Of a DNA stretch of 64,000 nt, positions 20,901 to 38,900 are shown piece after piece. The translations under genes and the position numbers were made by a program. Source of the stretch: Calliphora vicina (taxonomy: Eukaryota; Arthropoda; Insecta; Diptera; Calliphoridae); assembly GCF_958450345.1 (NCBI RefSeq), contig NW_027052622.1, positions 642,404 through 706,403 of the forward strand, in the 5' to 3' direction. The number at the start of each line of letters is the position of its first letter. Within the stretch, counting starts at the first letter, position 1. The notes beneath the pieces are model-generated. The model searched no databases, was not told where the DNA came from, and saw nothing but the letters and a program-made list of their open reading frames with translations.

Positions 20901-23900
20901 ATGTAATGTATGTAATGTATGTAATGTATGTAATGTATGTAATGTATGTAATGTATGTAATGTATGTAATGTATGTAATGTATGTAATGTATGTAATGTA
21001 TGTAATGTATGTAATGTATGTAATGTATGTAATGTATGTAATGTATGTAATGTATGTAATGTATGTAATGTATGTAATGTATGTAATGTATGTAATGTAT
21101 GTAATGTATGTAATGTATGTAATGTATGTAATGTATGTAATGTATGTAATGTATGTAATGTATGTAATGTATGTAATGTATGTAATGTATGTAATGTATG
21201 TAATGTATGTAATGTATGTAATGTATGTAATGTATGTAATGTATGTAATGTATGTAATGTATGTAATGTATGTAATGTATGTAATGTATGTAATGTATGT
21301 AATGTATGTAATGTATGTAATGTATGTAATGTATGTAATGTATGTAATGTATGTAATGTATGTAATGTATGTAATGTATGTAATGTATGTAATGTATGTA
21401 ATGTATGTAATGTATGTAATGTATGTAATGTATGTAATGTATGTAATGTATGTAATGTATGTAATGTATGTAATGTATGTAATGTATGTAATGTATGTAA
21501 TGTATGTAATGTATGTAATGTATGTAATGTATGTAATGTATGTAATGTATGTAATGTATGTAATGTATGTAATGTATGTAATGTATGTAATGTATGTAAT
21601 GTATGTAATGTATGTAATGTATGTAATGTATGTAATGTATGTAATGTATGTAATGTATGTAATGTATGTAATGTATGTAATGTATGTAATGTATGTAATG
21701 TATGTAATGTATGTAATGTATGTAATGTATGTAATGTATGTAATGTATGTAATGTATGTAATGTATGTAATGTATGTAATGTATGTAATGTATGTAATGT
21801 ATGTAATGTATGTAATGTATGTAATGTATGTAATGTATGTAATGTATGTAATGTATGTAATGTATGTAATGTATGTAATGTATGTAATGTATGTAATGTA
21901 TGTAATGTATGTAATGTATGTAATGTATGTAATGTATGTAATGTATGTAATGTATGTAATGTATGTAATGTATGTAATGTATGTAATGTATGTAATGTAT
22001 GTAATGTATGTAATGTATGTAATGTATGTAATGTATGTAATGTATGTAATGTATGTAATGTATGTAATGTATGTAATGTATGTAATGTATGTAATGTATG
22101 TAATGTATGTAATGTATGTAATGTATGTAATGTATGTAATGTATGTAATGTATGTAATGTATGTAATGTATGTAATGTATGTAATGTATGTAATGTATGT
22201 AATGTATGTAATGTATGTAATGTATGTAATGTATGTAATGTATGTAATGTATGTAATGTATGTAATGTATGTAATGTATGTAATGTATGTAATGTATGTA
22301 ATGTATGTAATGTATGTAATGTATGTAATGTATGTAATGTATGTAATGTATGTAATGTATGTAATGTATGTAATGTATGTAATGTATGTAATGTATGTAA
22401 TGTATGTAATGTATGTAATGTATGTAATGTATGTAATGTATGTAATGTATGTAATGTATGTAATGTATGTAATGTATGTAATGTATGTAATGTATGTAAT
22501 GTATGTAATGTATGTAATGTATGTAATGTATGTAATGTATGTAATGTATGTAATGTATGTAATGTATGTAATGTATGTAATGTATGTAATGTATGTAATG
22601 TATGTAATGTATGTAATGTATGTAATGTATGTAATGTATGTAATGTATGTAATGTATGTAATGTATGTAATGTATGTAATGTATGTAATGTATGTAATGT
22701 ATGTAATGTATGTAATGTATGTAATGTATGTAATGTATGTAATGTATGTAATGTATGTAATGTATGTAATGTATGTAATGTATGTAATGTATGTAATGTA
22801 TGTAATGTATGTAATGTATGTAATGTATGTAATGTATGTAATGTATGTAATGTATGTAATGTATGTAATGTATGTAATGTATGTAATGTATGTAATGTAT
22901 GTAATGTATGTAATGTATGTAATGTATGTAATGTATGTAATGTATGTAATGTATGTAATGTATGTAATGTATGTAATGTATGTAATGTATGTAATGTATG
23001 TAATGTATGTAATGTATGTAATGTATGTAATGTATGTAATGTATGTAATGTATGTAATGTATGTAATGTATGTAATGTATGTAATGTATGTAATGTATGT
23101 AATGTATGTAATGTATGTAATGTATGTAATGTATGTAATGTATGTAATGTATGTAATGTATGTAATGTATGTAATGTATGTAATGTATGTAATGTATGTA
23201 ATGTATGTAATGTATGTAATGTATGTAATGTATGTAATGTATGTAATGTATGTAATGTATGTAATGTATGTAATGTATGTAATGTATGTAATGTATGTAA
23301 TGTATGTAATGTATGTAATGTATGTAATGTATGTAATGTATGTAATGTATGTAATGTATGTAATGTATGTAATGTATGTAATGTATGTAATGTATGTAAT
23401 GTATGTAATGTATGTAATGTATGTAATGTATGTAATGTATGTAATGTATGTAATGTATGTAATGTATGTAATGTATGTAATGTATGTAATGTATGTAATG
23501 TATGTAATGTATGTAATGTATGTAATGTATGTAATGTATGTAATGTATGTAATGTATGTAATGTATGTAATGTATGTAATGTATGTAATGTATGTAATGT
23601 ATGTAATGTATGTAATGTATGTAATGTATGTAATGTATGTAATGTATGTAATGTATGTAATGTATGTAATGTATGTAATGTATGTAATGTATGTAATGTA
23701 TGTAATGTATGTAATGTATGTAATGTATGTAATGTATGTAATGTATGTAATGTATGTAATGTATGTAATGTATGTAATGTATGTAATGTATGTAATGTAT
23801 GTAATGTATGTAATGTATGTAATGTATGTAATGTATGTAATGTATGTAATGTATGTAATGTATGTAATGTATGTAATGTATGTAATGTATGTAATGTATG

Positions 23901-26900
23901 TAATGTATGTAATGTATGTAATGTATGTAATGTATGTAATGTATGTAATGTATGTAATGTATGTAATGTATGTAATGTATGTAATGTATGTAATGTATGT
24001 AATGTATGTAATGTATGTAATGTATGTAATGTATGTAATGTATGTAATGTATGTAATGTATGTAATGTATGTAATGTATGTAATGTATGTAATGTATGTA
24101 ATGTATGTAATGTATGTAATGTATGTAATGTATGTAATGTATGTAATGTATGTAATGTATGTAATGTATGTAATGTATGTAATGTATGTAATGTATGTAA
24201 TGTATGTAATGTATGTAATGTATGTAATGTATGTAATGTATGTAATGTATGTAATGTATGTAATGTATGTAATGTATGTAATGTATGTAATGTATGTAAT
24301 GTATGTAATGTATGTAATGTATGTAATGTATGTAATGTATGTAATGTATGTAATGTATGTAATGTATGTAATGTATGTAATGTATGTAATGTATGTAATG
24401 TATGTAATGTATGTAATGTATGTAATGTATGTAATGTATGTAATGTATGTAATGTATGTAATGTATGTAATGTATGTAATGTATGTAATGTATGTAATGT
24501 ATGTAATGTATGTAATGTATGTAATGTATGTAATGTATGTAATGTATGTAATGTATGTAATGTATGTAATGTATGTAATGTATGTAATGTATGTAATGTA
24601 TGTAATGTATGTAATGTATGTAATGTATGTAATGTATGTAATGTATGTAATGTATGTAATGTATGTAATGTATGTAATGTATGTAATGTATGTAATGTAT
24701 GTAATGTATGTAATGTATGTAATGTATGTAATGTATGTAATGTATGTAATGTATGTAATGTATGTAATGTATGTAATGTATGTAATGTATGTAATGTATG
24801 TAATGTATGTAATGTATGTAATGTATGTAATGTATGTAATGTATGTAATGTATGTAATGTATGTAATGTATGTAATGTATGTAATGTATGTAATGTATGT
24901 AATGTATGTAATGTATGTAATGTATGTAATGTATGTAATGTATGTAATGTATGTAATGTATGTAATGTATGTAATGTATGTAATGTATGTAATGTATGTA
25001 ATGTATGTAATGTATGTAATGTATGTAATGTATGTAATGTATGTAATGTATGTAATGTATGTAATGTATGTAATGTATGTAATGTATGTAATGTATGTAA
25101 TGTATGTAATGTATGTAATGTATGTAATGTATGTAATGTATGTAATGTATGTAATGTATGTAATGTATGTAATGTATGTAATGTATGTAATGTATGTAAT
25201 GTATGTAATGTATGTAATGTATGTAATGTATGTAATGTATGTAATGTATGTAATGTATGTAATGTATGTAATGTATGTAATGTATGTAATGTATGTAATG
25301 TATGTAATGTATGTAATGTATGTAATGTATGTAATGTATGTAATGTATGTAATGTATGTAATGTATGTAATGTATGTAATGTATGTAATGTATGTAATGT
25401 ATGTAATGTATGTAATGTATGTAATGTATGTAATGTATGTAATGTATGTAATGTATGTAATGTATGTAATGTATGTAATGTATGTAATGTATGTAATGTA
25501 TGTAATGTATGTAATGTATGTAATGTATGTAATGTATGTAATGTATGTAATGTATGTAATGTATGTAATGTATGTAATGTATGTAATGTATGTAATGTAT
25601 GTAATGTATGTAATGTATGTAATGTATGTAATGTATGTAATGTATGTAATGTATGTAATGTATGTAATGTATGTAATGTATGTAATGTATGTAATGTATG
25701 TAATGTATGTAATGTATGTAATGTATGTAATGTATGTAATGTATGTAATGTATGTAATGTATGTAATGTATGTAATGTATGTAATGTATGTAATGTATGT
25801 AATGTATGTAATGTATGTAATGTATGTAATGTATGTAATGTATGTAATGTATGTAATGTATGTAATGTATGTAATGTATGTAATGTATGTAATGTATGTA
25901 ATGTATGTAATGTATGTAATGTATGTAATGTATGTAATGTATGTAATGTATGTAATGTATGTAATGTATGTAATGTATGTAATGTATGTAATGTATGTAA
26001 TGTATGTAATGTATGTAATGTATGTAATGTATGTAATGTATGTAATGTATGTAATGTATGTAATGTATGTAATGTATGTAATGTATGTAATGAAGTATGT
26101 AATGTATGTAATGTATGTAATGTATGTAATGTATGTAATGTATGTAATGTATGTAATGTATGTAATGTATGTAATGTATGTAATGTATGTAATGTATGTA
26201 ATGTATGTAATGTATGTAATGTATGTAATGTATGTAATGTATGTAATGTATGTAATGTATGTAATGTATGTAATGTATGTAATGTATGTAATGTATGTAA
26301 TGTATGTAATGTATGTAATGTATGTAATGTATGTAATGTATGTAATGTATGTAATGTATGTAATGTATGTAATGTATGTAATGTATGTAATGTATGTAAT
26401 GTATGTAATGTATGTAATGTATGTAATGTATGTAATGTATGTAATGTATGTAATGTATGTAATGTATGTAATGTATGTAATGTATGTAATGTATGTAATG
26501 TATGTAATGTATGTAATGTATGTAATGTATGTAATGTATGTAATGTATGTAATGTATGTAATGTATGTAATGTATGTAATGTATGTAATGTATGTAATGT
26601 ATGTAATGTATGTAATGTATGTAATGTATGTAATGTATGTAATGTATGTAATGTATGTAATGTATGTAATGTATGTAATGTATGTAATGTATGTAATGTA
26701 TGTAATGTATGTAATGTATGTAATGTATGTAATGTATGTAATGTATGTAATGTATGTAATGTATGTAATGTATGTAATGTATGTAATGTATGTAATGTAT
26801 GTAATGTATGTAATGTATGTAATGTATGTAATGTATGTAATGTATGTAATGTATGTAATGTATGTAATGTATGTAATGTATGTAATGTATGTAATGTATG

Positions 26901-29900
26901 TAATGTATGTAATGTATGTAATGTATGTAATGTATGTAATGTATGTAATGTATGTAATGTATGTAATGTATGTAATGTATGTAATGTATGTAATGTATGT
27001 AATGTATGTAATGTATGTAATGTATGTAATGTATGTAATGTATGTAATGTATGTAATGTATGTAATGTATGTAATGTATGTAATGTATGTAATGTATGTA
27101 ATGTATGTAATGTATGTAATGTATGTAATGTATGTAATGTATGTAATGTATGTAATGTATGTAATGTATGTAATGTATGTAATGTATGTAATGTATGTAA
27201 TGTATGTAATGTATGTAATGTATGTAATGTATGTAATGTATGTAATGTATGTAATGTATGTAATGTATGTAATGTATGTAATGTATGTAATGTATGTAAT
27301 GTATGTAATGTATGTAATGTATGTAATGTATGTAATGTATGTAATGTATGTAATGTATGTAATGTATGTAATGTATGTAATGTATGTAATGTATGTAATG
27401 TATGTAATGTATGTAATGTATGTAATGTATGTAATGTATGTAATGTATGTAATGTATGTAATGTATGTAATGTATGTAATGTATGTAATGTATGTAATGT
27501 ATGTAATGTATGTAATGTATGTAATGTATGTAATGTATGTAATGTATGTAATGTATGTAATGTATGTAATGTATGTAATGTATGTAATGTATGTAATGTA
27601 TGTAATGTATGTAATGTATGTAATGTATGTAATGTATGTAATGTATGTAATGTATGTAATGTATGTAATGTATGTAATGTATGTAATGTATGTAATGTAT
27701 GTAATGTATGTAATGTATGTAATGTATGTAATGTATGTAATGTATGTAATGTATGTAATGTATGTAATGTATGTAATGTATGTAATGTATGTAATGTATG
27801 TAATGTATGTAATGTATGTAATGTATGTAATGTATGTAATGTATGTAATGTATGTAATGTATGTAATGTATGTAATGTATGTAATGTATGTAATGTATGT
27901 AATGTATGTAATGTATGTAATGTATGTAATGTATGTAATGTATGTAATGTATGTAATGTATGTAATGTATGTAATGTATGTAATGTATGTAATGTATGTA
28001 ATGTATGTAATGTATGTAATGTATGTAATGTATGTAATGTATGTAATGTATGTAATGTATGTAATGTATGTAATGTATGTAATGTATGTAATGTATGTAA
28101 TGTATGTAATGTATGTAATGTATGTAATGTATGTAATGTATGTAATGTATGTAATGTATGTAATGTATGTAATGTATGTAATGTATGTAATGTATGTAAT
28201 GTATGTAATGTATGTAATGTATGTAATGTATGTAATGTATGTAATGTATGTAATGTATGTAATGTATGTAATGTATGTAATGTATGTAATGTATGTAATG
28301 TATGTAATGTATGTAATGTATGTAATGTATGTAATGTATGTAATGTATGTAATGTATGTAATGTATGTAATGTATGTAATGTATGTAATGTATGTAATGT
28401 ATGTAATGTATGTAATGTATGTAATGTATGTAATGTATGTAATGTATGTAATGTATGTAATGTATGTAATGTATGTAATGTATGTAATGTATGTAATGTA
28501 TGTAATGTATGTAATGTATGTAATGTATGTAATGTATGTAATGTATGTAATGTATGTAATGTATGTAATGTATGTAATGTATGTAATGTATGTAATGTAT
28601 GTAATGTATGTAATGTATGTAATGTATGTAATGTATGTAATGTATGTAATGTATGTAATGTATGTAATGTATGTAATGTATGTAATGTATGTAATGTATG
28701 TAATGTATGTAATGTATGTAATGTATGTAATGTATGTAATGTATGTAATGTATGTAATGTATGTAATGTATGTAATGTATGTAATGTATGTAATGTATGT
28801 AATGTATGTAATGTATGTAATGTATGTAATGTATGTAATGTATGTAATGTATGTAATGTATGTAATGTATGTAATGTATGTAATGTATGTAATGTATGTA
28901 ATGTATGTAATGTATGTAATGTATGTAATGTATGTAATGTATGTAATGTATGTAATGTATGTAATGTATGTAATGTATGTAATGTATGTAATGTATGTAA
29001 TGTATGTAATGTATGTAATGTATGTAATGTATGTAATGTATGTAATGTATGTAATGTATGTAATGTATGTAATGTATGTAATGTATGTAATGTATGTAAT
29101 GTATGTAATGTATGTAATGTATGTAATGTATGTAATGTATGTAATGTATGTAATGTATGTAATGTATGTAATGTATGTAATGTATGTAATGTATGTAATG
29201 TATGTAATGTATGTAATGTATGTAATGTATGTAATGTATGTAATGTATGTAATGTATGTAATGTATGTAATGTATGTAATGTATGTAATGTATGTAATGT
29301 ATGTAATGTATGTAATGTATGTAATGTATGTAATGTATGTAATGTATGTAATGTATGTAATGTATGTAATGTATGTAATGTATGTAATGTATGTAATGTA
29401 TGTAATGTATGTAATGTATGTAATGTATGTAATGTATGTAATGTATGTAATGTATGTAATGTATGTAATGTATGTAATGTATGTAATGTATGTAATGTAT
29501 GTAATGTATGTAATGTATGTAATGTATGTAATGTATGTAATGTATGTAATGTATGTAATGTATGTAATGTATGTAATGTATGTAATGTATGTAATGTATG
29601 TAATGTATGTAATGTATGTAATGTATGTAATGTATGTAATGTATGTAATGTATGTAATGTATGTAATGTATGTAATGTATGTAATGTATGTAATGTATGT
29701 AATGTATGTAATGTATGTAATGTATGTAATGTATGTAATGTATGTAATGTATGTAATGTATGTAATGTATGTAATGTATGTAATGTATGTAATGTATGTA
29801 ATGTATGTAATGTATGTAATGTATGTAATGTATGTAATGTATGTAATGTATGTAATGTATGTAATGTATGTAATGTATGTAATGTATGTAATGTATGTAA

Positions 29901-32900
29901 TGTATGTAATGTATGTAATGTATGTAATGTATGTAATGTATGTAATGTATGTAATGTATGTAATGTATGTAATGTATGTAATGTATGTAATGTATGTAAT
30001 GTATGTAATGTATGTAATGTATGTAATGTATGTAATGTATGTAATGTATGTAATGTATGTAATGTATGTAATGTATGTAATGTATGTAATGTATGTAATG
30101 TATGTAATGTATGTAATGTATGTAATGTATGTAATGTATGTAATGTATGTAATGTATGTAATGTATGTAATGTATGTAATGTATGTAATGTATGTAATGT
30201 ATGTAATGTATGTAATGTATGTAATGTATGTAATGTATGTAATGTATGTAATGTATGTAATGTATGTATGTATGTAATGTATGTAATGTATGTAATGTAT
30301 GTAATGTATGTAATGTATGTAATGTATGTAATGTATGTAATGTATGTAATGTATGTAATGTATGTAATGTATGTAATGTATGTAATGTATGTAATGTATG
30401 TAATGTATGTAATGTATGTAATGTATGTAATGTATGTAATGTATGTAATGTATGTAATGTATGTAATGTATGTAATGTATGTAATGTATGTAATGTATGT
30501 AATGTATGTAATGTATGTAATGTATGTAATGTATGTAATGTATGTAATGTATGTAATGTATGTAATGTATGTAATGTATGTAATGTATGTAATGTATGTA
30601 ATGTATGTAATGTATGTAATGTATGTAATGTATGTAATGTATGTAATGTATGTAATGTATGTAATGTATGTAATGTATGTAATGTATGTAATGTATGTAA
30701 TGTATGTAATGTATGTAATGTATGTAATGTATGTAATGTATGTAATGTATGTAATGTATGTAATGTATGTAATGTATGTAATGTATGTAATGTATGTAAT
30801 GTATGTAATGTATGTAATGTATGTAATGTATGTAATGTATGTAATGTATGTAATGTATGTAATGTATGTAATGTATGTAATGTATGTAATGTATGTAATG
30901 TATGTAATGTATGTAATGTATGTAATGTATGTAATGTATGTAATGTATGTAATGTATGTAATGTATGTAATGTATGTAATGTATGTAATGTATGTAATGT
31001 ATGTAATGTATGTAATGTATGTAATGTATGTAATGTATGTAATGTATGTAATGTATGTAATGTATGTAATGTATGTAATGTATGTAATGTATGTAATGTA
31101 TGTAATGTATGTCAATGTATGTAATGTATGTAATGTATGTAATGTATGTAATGTATGTAATGTATGTAATGTATGTAATGTATGTAATGTATGTAATGTA
31201 TGTAATGTATGTAATGTATGTAATGTATGTAATGTATGTAATGTATGTAATGTATGTAATGTATGTAATGTATGTAATGTATGTAATGTATGTAATGTAT
31301 GTAATGTATGTAATGTATGTAATGTATGTAATGTATGTAATGTATGTAATGTATGTAATGTATGTAATGTATGTAATGTATGTAATGTATGTAATGTATG
31401 TAATGTATGTAATGTATGTAATGTATGTAATGTATGTAATGTATGTAATGTATGTAATGTATGTAATGTATGTAATGTATGTAATGTATGTAATGTATGT
31501 AATGTATGTAATGTATGTAATGTATGTAATGTATGTAATGTATGTAATGTATGTAATGTATGTAATGTATGTAATGTATGTAATGTATGTAATGTATGTA
31601 ATGTATGTAATGTATGTAATGTATGTAATGTATGTAATGTATGTAATGTATGTAATGTATGTAATGTATGTAATGTATGTAATGTATGTAATGTATGTAA
31701 TGTATGTAATGTATGTAATGTATGTAATGTATGTAATGTATGTAATGTATGTAATGTATGTAATGTATGTAATGTATGTAATGTATGTAATGTATGTAAT
31801 GTATGTAATGTATGTAATGTATGTAATGTATGTAATGTATGTAATGTATGTAATGTATGTAATGTATGTAATGTATGTAATGTATGTAATGTATGTAATG
31901 TATGTAATGTATGTAATGTATGTAATGTATGTAATGTATGTAATGTATGTAATGTATGTAATGTATGTAATGTATGTAATGTATGTAATGTATGTAATGT
32001 ATGTAATGTATGTAATGTATGTAATGTATGTAATGTATGTAATGTATGTAATGTATGTAATGTATGTAATGTATGTAATGTATGTAATGTATGTAATGTA
32101 TGTAATGTATGTAATGTATGTAATGTATGTAATGTATGTAATGTATGTAATGTATGTAATGTATGTAATGTATGTAATGTATGTAATGTATGTAATGTAT
32201 GTAATGTATGTAATGTATGTAATGTATGTAATGTATGTAATGTATGTAATGTATGTAATGTATGTAATGTATGTAATGTATGTAATGTATGTAATGTATG
32301 TAATGTATGTAATGTATGTAATGTATGTAATGTATGTAATGTATGTAATGTATGTAATGTATGTAATGTATGTAATGTATGTAATGTATGTAATGTATGT
32401 AATGTATGTAATGTATGTAATGTATGTAATGTATGTAATGTATGTAATGTATGTAATGTATGTAATGTATGTAATGTATGTAATGTATGTAATGTATGTA
32501 ATGTATGTAATGTATGTAATGTATGTAATGTATGTAATGTATGTAATGTATGTAATGTATGTAATGTATGTAATGTATGTAATGTATGTAATGTATGTAA
32601 TGTATGTAATGTATGTAATGTATGTAATGTATGTAATGTATGTAATGTATGTAATGTATGTAATGTATGTAATGTATGTAATGTATGTAATGTATGTAAT
32701 GTATGTAATGTATGTAATGTATGTAATGTATGTAATGTATGTAATGTATGTAATGTATGTAATGTATGTAATGTATGTAATGTATGTAATGTATGTAATG
32801 TATGTAATGTATGTAATGTATGTAATGTATGTAATGTATGTAATGTATGTAATGTATGTAATGTATGTAATGTATGTAATGTATGTAATGTATGTAATGT

Positions 32901-35900
32901 ATGTAATGTATGTAATGTATGTAATGTATGTAATGTATGTAATGTATGTAATGTATGTAATGTATGTAATGTATGTAATGTATGTAATGTATGTAATGTA
33001 TGTAATGTATGTAATGTATGTAATGTATGTAATGTATGTAATGTATGTAATGTATGTAATGTATGTAATGTATGTAATGTATGTAATGTATGTAATGTAT
33101 GTAATGTATGTAATGTATGTAATGTATGTAATGTATGTAATGTATGTAATGTATGTAATGTATGTAATGTATGTAATGTATGTAATGTATGTAATGTATG
33201 TAATGTATGTAATGTATGTAATGTATGTAATGTATGTAATGTATGTAATGTATGTAATGTATGTAATGTATGTAATGTATGTAATGTATGTAATGTATGT
33301 AATGTATGTAATGTATGTAATGTATGTAATGTATGTAATGTATGTAATGTATGTAATGTATGTAATGTATGTAATGTATGTAATGTATGTAATGTATGTA
33401 ATGTATGTAATGTATGTAATGTATGTAATGTATGTAATGTATGTAATGTATGTAATGTATGTAATGTATGTAATGTATGTAATGTATGTAATGTATGTAA
33501 TGTATGTAATGTATGTAATGTATGTAATGTATGTAATGTATGTAATGTATGTAATGTATGTAATGTATGTAATGTATGTAATGTATGTAATGTATGTAAT
33601 GTATGTAATGTATGTAATGTATGTAATGTATGTAATGTATGTAATGTATGTAATGTATGTAATGTATGTAATGTATGTAATGTATGTAATGTATGTAATG
33701 TATGTAATGTATGTAATGTATGTAATGTATGTAATGTATGTAATGTATGTAATGTATGTAATGTATGTAATGTATGTAATGTATGTAATGTATGTAATGT
33801 ATGTAATGTATGTAATGTATGTAATGTATGTAATGTATGTAATGTATGTAATGTATGTAATGTATGTAATGTATGTAATGTATGTAATGTATGTAATGTA
33901 TGTAATGTATGTAATGTATGTAATGTATGTAATGTATGTAATGTATGTAATGTATGTAATGTATGTAATGTATGTAATGTATGTAATGTATGTAATGTAT
34001 GTAATGTATGTAATGTATGTAATGTATGTAATGTATGTAATGTATGTAATGTATGTAATGTATGTAATGTATGTAATGTATGTAATGTATGTAATGTATG
34101 TAATGTATGTAATGTATGTAATGTATGTAATGTATGTAATGTATGTAATGTATGTAATGTATGTAATGTATGTAATGTATGTAATGTATGTAATGTATGT
34201 AATGTATGTAATGTATGTAATGTATGTAATGTATGTAATGTATGTAATGTATGTAATGTATGTAATGTATGTAATGTATGTAATGTATGTAATGTATGTA
34301 ATGTATGTAATGTATGTAATGTATGTAATGTATGTAATGTATGTAATGTATGTAATGTATGTAATGTATGTAATGTATGTAATGTATGTAATGTATGTAA
34401 TGTATGTAATGTATGTAATGTATGTAATGTATGTAATGTATGTAATGTATGTAATGTATGTAATGTATGTAATGTATGTAATGTATGTAATGTATGTAAT
34501 GTATGTAATGTATGTAATGTATGTAATGTATGTAATGTATGTAATGTATGTAATGTATGTAATGTATGTAATGTATGTAATGTATGTAATGTATGTAATG
34601 TATGTAATGTATGTAATGTATGTAATGTATGTAATGTATGTAATGTATGTAATGTATGTAATGTATGTAATGTATGTAATGTATGTAATGTATGTAATGT
34701 ATGTAATGTATGTAATGTATGTAATGTATGTAATGTATGTAATGTATGTAATGTATGTAATGTATGTAATGTATGTAATGTATGTAATGTATGTAATGTA
34801 TGTAATGTATGTAATGTATGTAATGTATGTAATGTATGTAATGTATGTAATGTATGTAATGTATGTAATGTATGTAATGTATGTAATGTATGTAATGTAT
34901 GTAATGTATGTAATGTATGTAATGTATGTAATGTATGTAATGTATGTAATGTATGTAATGTATGTAATGTATGTAATGTATGTAATGTATGTAATGTATG
35001 TAATGTATGTAATGTATGTAATGTATGTAATGTATGTAATGTATGTAATGTATGTAATGTATGTAATGTATGTAATGTATGTAATGTATGTAATGTATGT
35101 AATGTATGTAATGTATGTAATGTATGTAATGTATGTAATGTATGTAATGTATGTAATGTATGTAATGTATGTAATGTATGTAATGTATGTAATGTATGTA
35201 ATGTATGTAATGTATGTAATGTATGTAATGTATGTAATGTATGTAATGTATGTAATGTATGTAATGTATGTAATGTATGTAATGTATGTAATGTATGTAA
35301 TGTATGTAATGTATGTAATGTATGTAATGTATGTAATGTATGTAATGTATGTAATGTATGTAATGTATGTAATGTATGTAATGTATGTAATGTATGTAAT
35401 GTATGTAATGTATGTAATGTATGTAATGTATGTAATGTATGTAATGTATGTAATGTATGTAATGTATGTAATGTATGTAATGTATGTAATGTATGTAATG
35501 TATGTAATGTATGTAATGTATGTAATGTATGTAATGTATGTAATGTATGTAATGTATGTAATGTATGTAATGTATGTAATGTATGTAATGTATGTAATGT
35601 ATGTAATGTATGTAATGTATGTAATGTATGTAATGTATGTAATGTATGTAATGTATGTAATGTATGTAATGTATGTAATGTATGTAATGTATGTAATGTA
35701 TGTAATGTATGTAATGTATGTAATGTATGTAATGTATGTAATGTATGTAATGTATGTAATGTATGTAATGTATGTAATGTATGTAATGTATGTAATGTAT
35801 GTAATGTATGTAATGTATGTAATGTATGTAATGTATGTAATGTATGTAATGTATGTAATGTATGTAATGTATGTAATGTATGTAATGTATGTAATGTATG

Positions 35901-38900
35901 TAATGTATGTAATGTATGTAATGTATGTAATGTATGTAATGTATGTAATGTATGTAATGTATGTAATGTATGTAATGTATGTAATGTATGTAATGTATGT
36001 AATGTATGTAATGTATGTAATGTATGTAATGTATGTAATGTATGTAATGTATGTAATGTATGTAATGTATGTAATGTATGTAATGTATGTAATGTATGTA
36101 ATGTATGTAATGTATGTAATGTATGTAATGTATGTAATGTATGTAATGTATGTAATGTATGTAATGTATGTAATGTATGTAATGTATGTAATGTATGTAA
36201 TGTATGTAATGTATGTAATGTATGTAATGTATGTAATGTATGTAATGTATGTAATGTATGTAATGTATGTAATGTATGTAATGTATGTAATGTATGTAAT
36301 GTATGTAATGTATGTAATGTATGTAATGTATGTAATGTATGTAATGTATGTAATGTATGTAATGTATGTAATGTATGTAATGTATGTAATGTATGTAATG
36401 TATGTAATGTATGTAATGTATGTAATGTATGTAATGTATGTAATGTATGTAATGTATGTAATGTATGTAATGTATGTAATGTATGTAATGTATGTAATGT
36501 ATGTAATGTATGTAATGTATGTAATGTATGTAATGTATGTAATGTATGTAATGTATGTAATGTATGTAATGTATGTAATGTATGTAATGTATGTAATGTA
36601 TGTAATGTATGTAATGTATGTAATGTATGTAATGTATGTAATGTATGTAATGTATGTAATGTATGTAATGTATGTAATGTATGTAATGTATGTAATGTAT
36701 GTAATGTATGTAATGTATGTAATGTATGTAATGTATGTAATGTATGTAATGTATGTAATGTATGTAATGTATGTAATGTATGTAATGTATGTAATGTATG
36801 TAATGTATGTAATGTATGTAATGTATGTAATGTATGTAATGTATGTAATGTATGTAATGTATGTAATGTATGTAATGTATGTAATGTATGTAATGTATGT
36901 AATGTATGTAATGTATGTAATGTATGTAATGTATGTAATGTATGTAATGTATGTAATGTATGTAATGTATGTAATGTATGTAATGTATGTAATGTATGTA
37001 ATGTATGTAATGTATGTAATGTATGTAATGTATGTAATGTATGTAATGTATGTAATGTATGTAATGTATGTAATGTATGTAATGTATGTAATGTATGTAA
37101 TGTATGTAATGTATGTAATGTATGTAATGTATGTAATGTATGTAATGTATGTAATGTATGTAATGTATGTAATGTATGTAATGTATGTAATGTATGTAAT
37201 GTATGTAATGTATGTAATGTATGTAATGTATGTAATGTATGTAATGTATGTAATGTATGTAATGTATGTAATGTATGTAATGTATGTAATGTATGTAATG
37301 TATGTAATGTATGTAATGTATGTAATGTATGTAATGTATGTAATGTATGTAATGTATGTAATGTATGTAATGTATGTAATGTATGTAATGTATGTAATGT
37401 ATGTAATGTATGTAATGTATGTAATGTATGTAATGTATGTAATGTATGTAATGTATGTAATGTATGTAATGTATGTAATGTATGTAATGTATGTAATGTA
37501 TGTAATGTATGTAATGTATGTAATGTATGTAATGTATGTAATGTATGTAATGTATGTAATGTATGTAATGTATGTAATGTATGTAATGTATGTAATGTAT
37601 GTAATGTATGTAATGTATGTAATGTATGTAATGTATGTAATGTATGTAATGTATGTAATGTATGTAATGTATGTAATGTATGTAATGTATGTAATGTATG
37701 TAATGTATGTAATGTATGTAATGTATGTAATGTATGTAATGTATGTAATGTATGTAATGTATGTAATGTATGTAATGTATGTAATGTATGTAATGTATGT
37801 AATGTATGTAATGTATGTAATGTATGTAATGTATGTAATGTATGTAATGTATGTAATGTATGTAATGTATGTAATGTATGTAATGTATGTAATGTATGTA
37901 ATGTATGTAATGTATGTAATGTATGTAATGTATGTAATGTATGTAATGTATGTAATGTATGTAATGTATGTAATGTATGTAATGTATGTAATGTATGTAA
38001 TGTATGTAATGTATGTAATGTATGTAATGTATGTAATGTATGTAATGTATGTAATGTATGTAATGTATGTAATGTATGTAATGTATGTAATGTATGTAAT
38101 GTATGTAATGTATGTAATGTATGTAATGTATGTAATGTATGTAATGTATGTAATGTATGTAATGTATGTAATGTATGTAATGTATGTAATGTATGTAATG
38201 TATGTAATGTATGTAATGTATGTAATGTATGTAATGTATGTAATGTATGTAATGTATGTAATGTATGTAATGTATGTAATGTATGTAATGTATGTAATGT
38301 ATGTAATGTATGTAATGTATGTAATGTATGTAATGTATGTAATGTATGTAATGTATGTAATGTATGTAATGTATGTAATGTATGTAATGTATGTAATGTA
38401 TGTAATGTATGTAATGTATGTAATGTATGTAATGTATGTAATGTATGTAATGTATGTAATGTATGTAATGTATGTAATGTATGTAATGTATGTAATGTAT
38501 GTAATGTATGTAATGTATGTAATGTATGTAATGTATGTAATGTATGTAATGTATGTAATGTATGTAATGTATGTAATGTATGTAATGTATGTAATGTATG
38601 TAATGTATGTAATGTATGTAATGTATGTAATGTATGTAATGTATGTAATGTATGTAATGTATGTAATGTATGTAATGTATGTAATGTATGTAATGTATGT
38701 AATGTATGTAATGTATGTAATGTATGTAATGTATGTAATGTATGTAATGTATGTAATGTATGTAATGTATGTAATGTATGTAATGTATGTAATGTATGTA
38801 ATGTATGTAATGTATGTAATGTATGTAATGTATGTAATGTATGTAATGTATGTAATGTATGTAATGTATGTAATGTATGTAATGTATGTAATGTATGTAA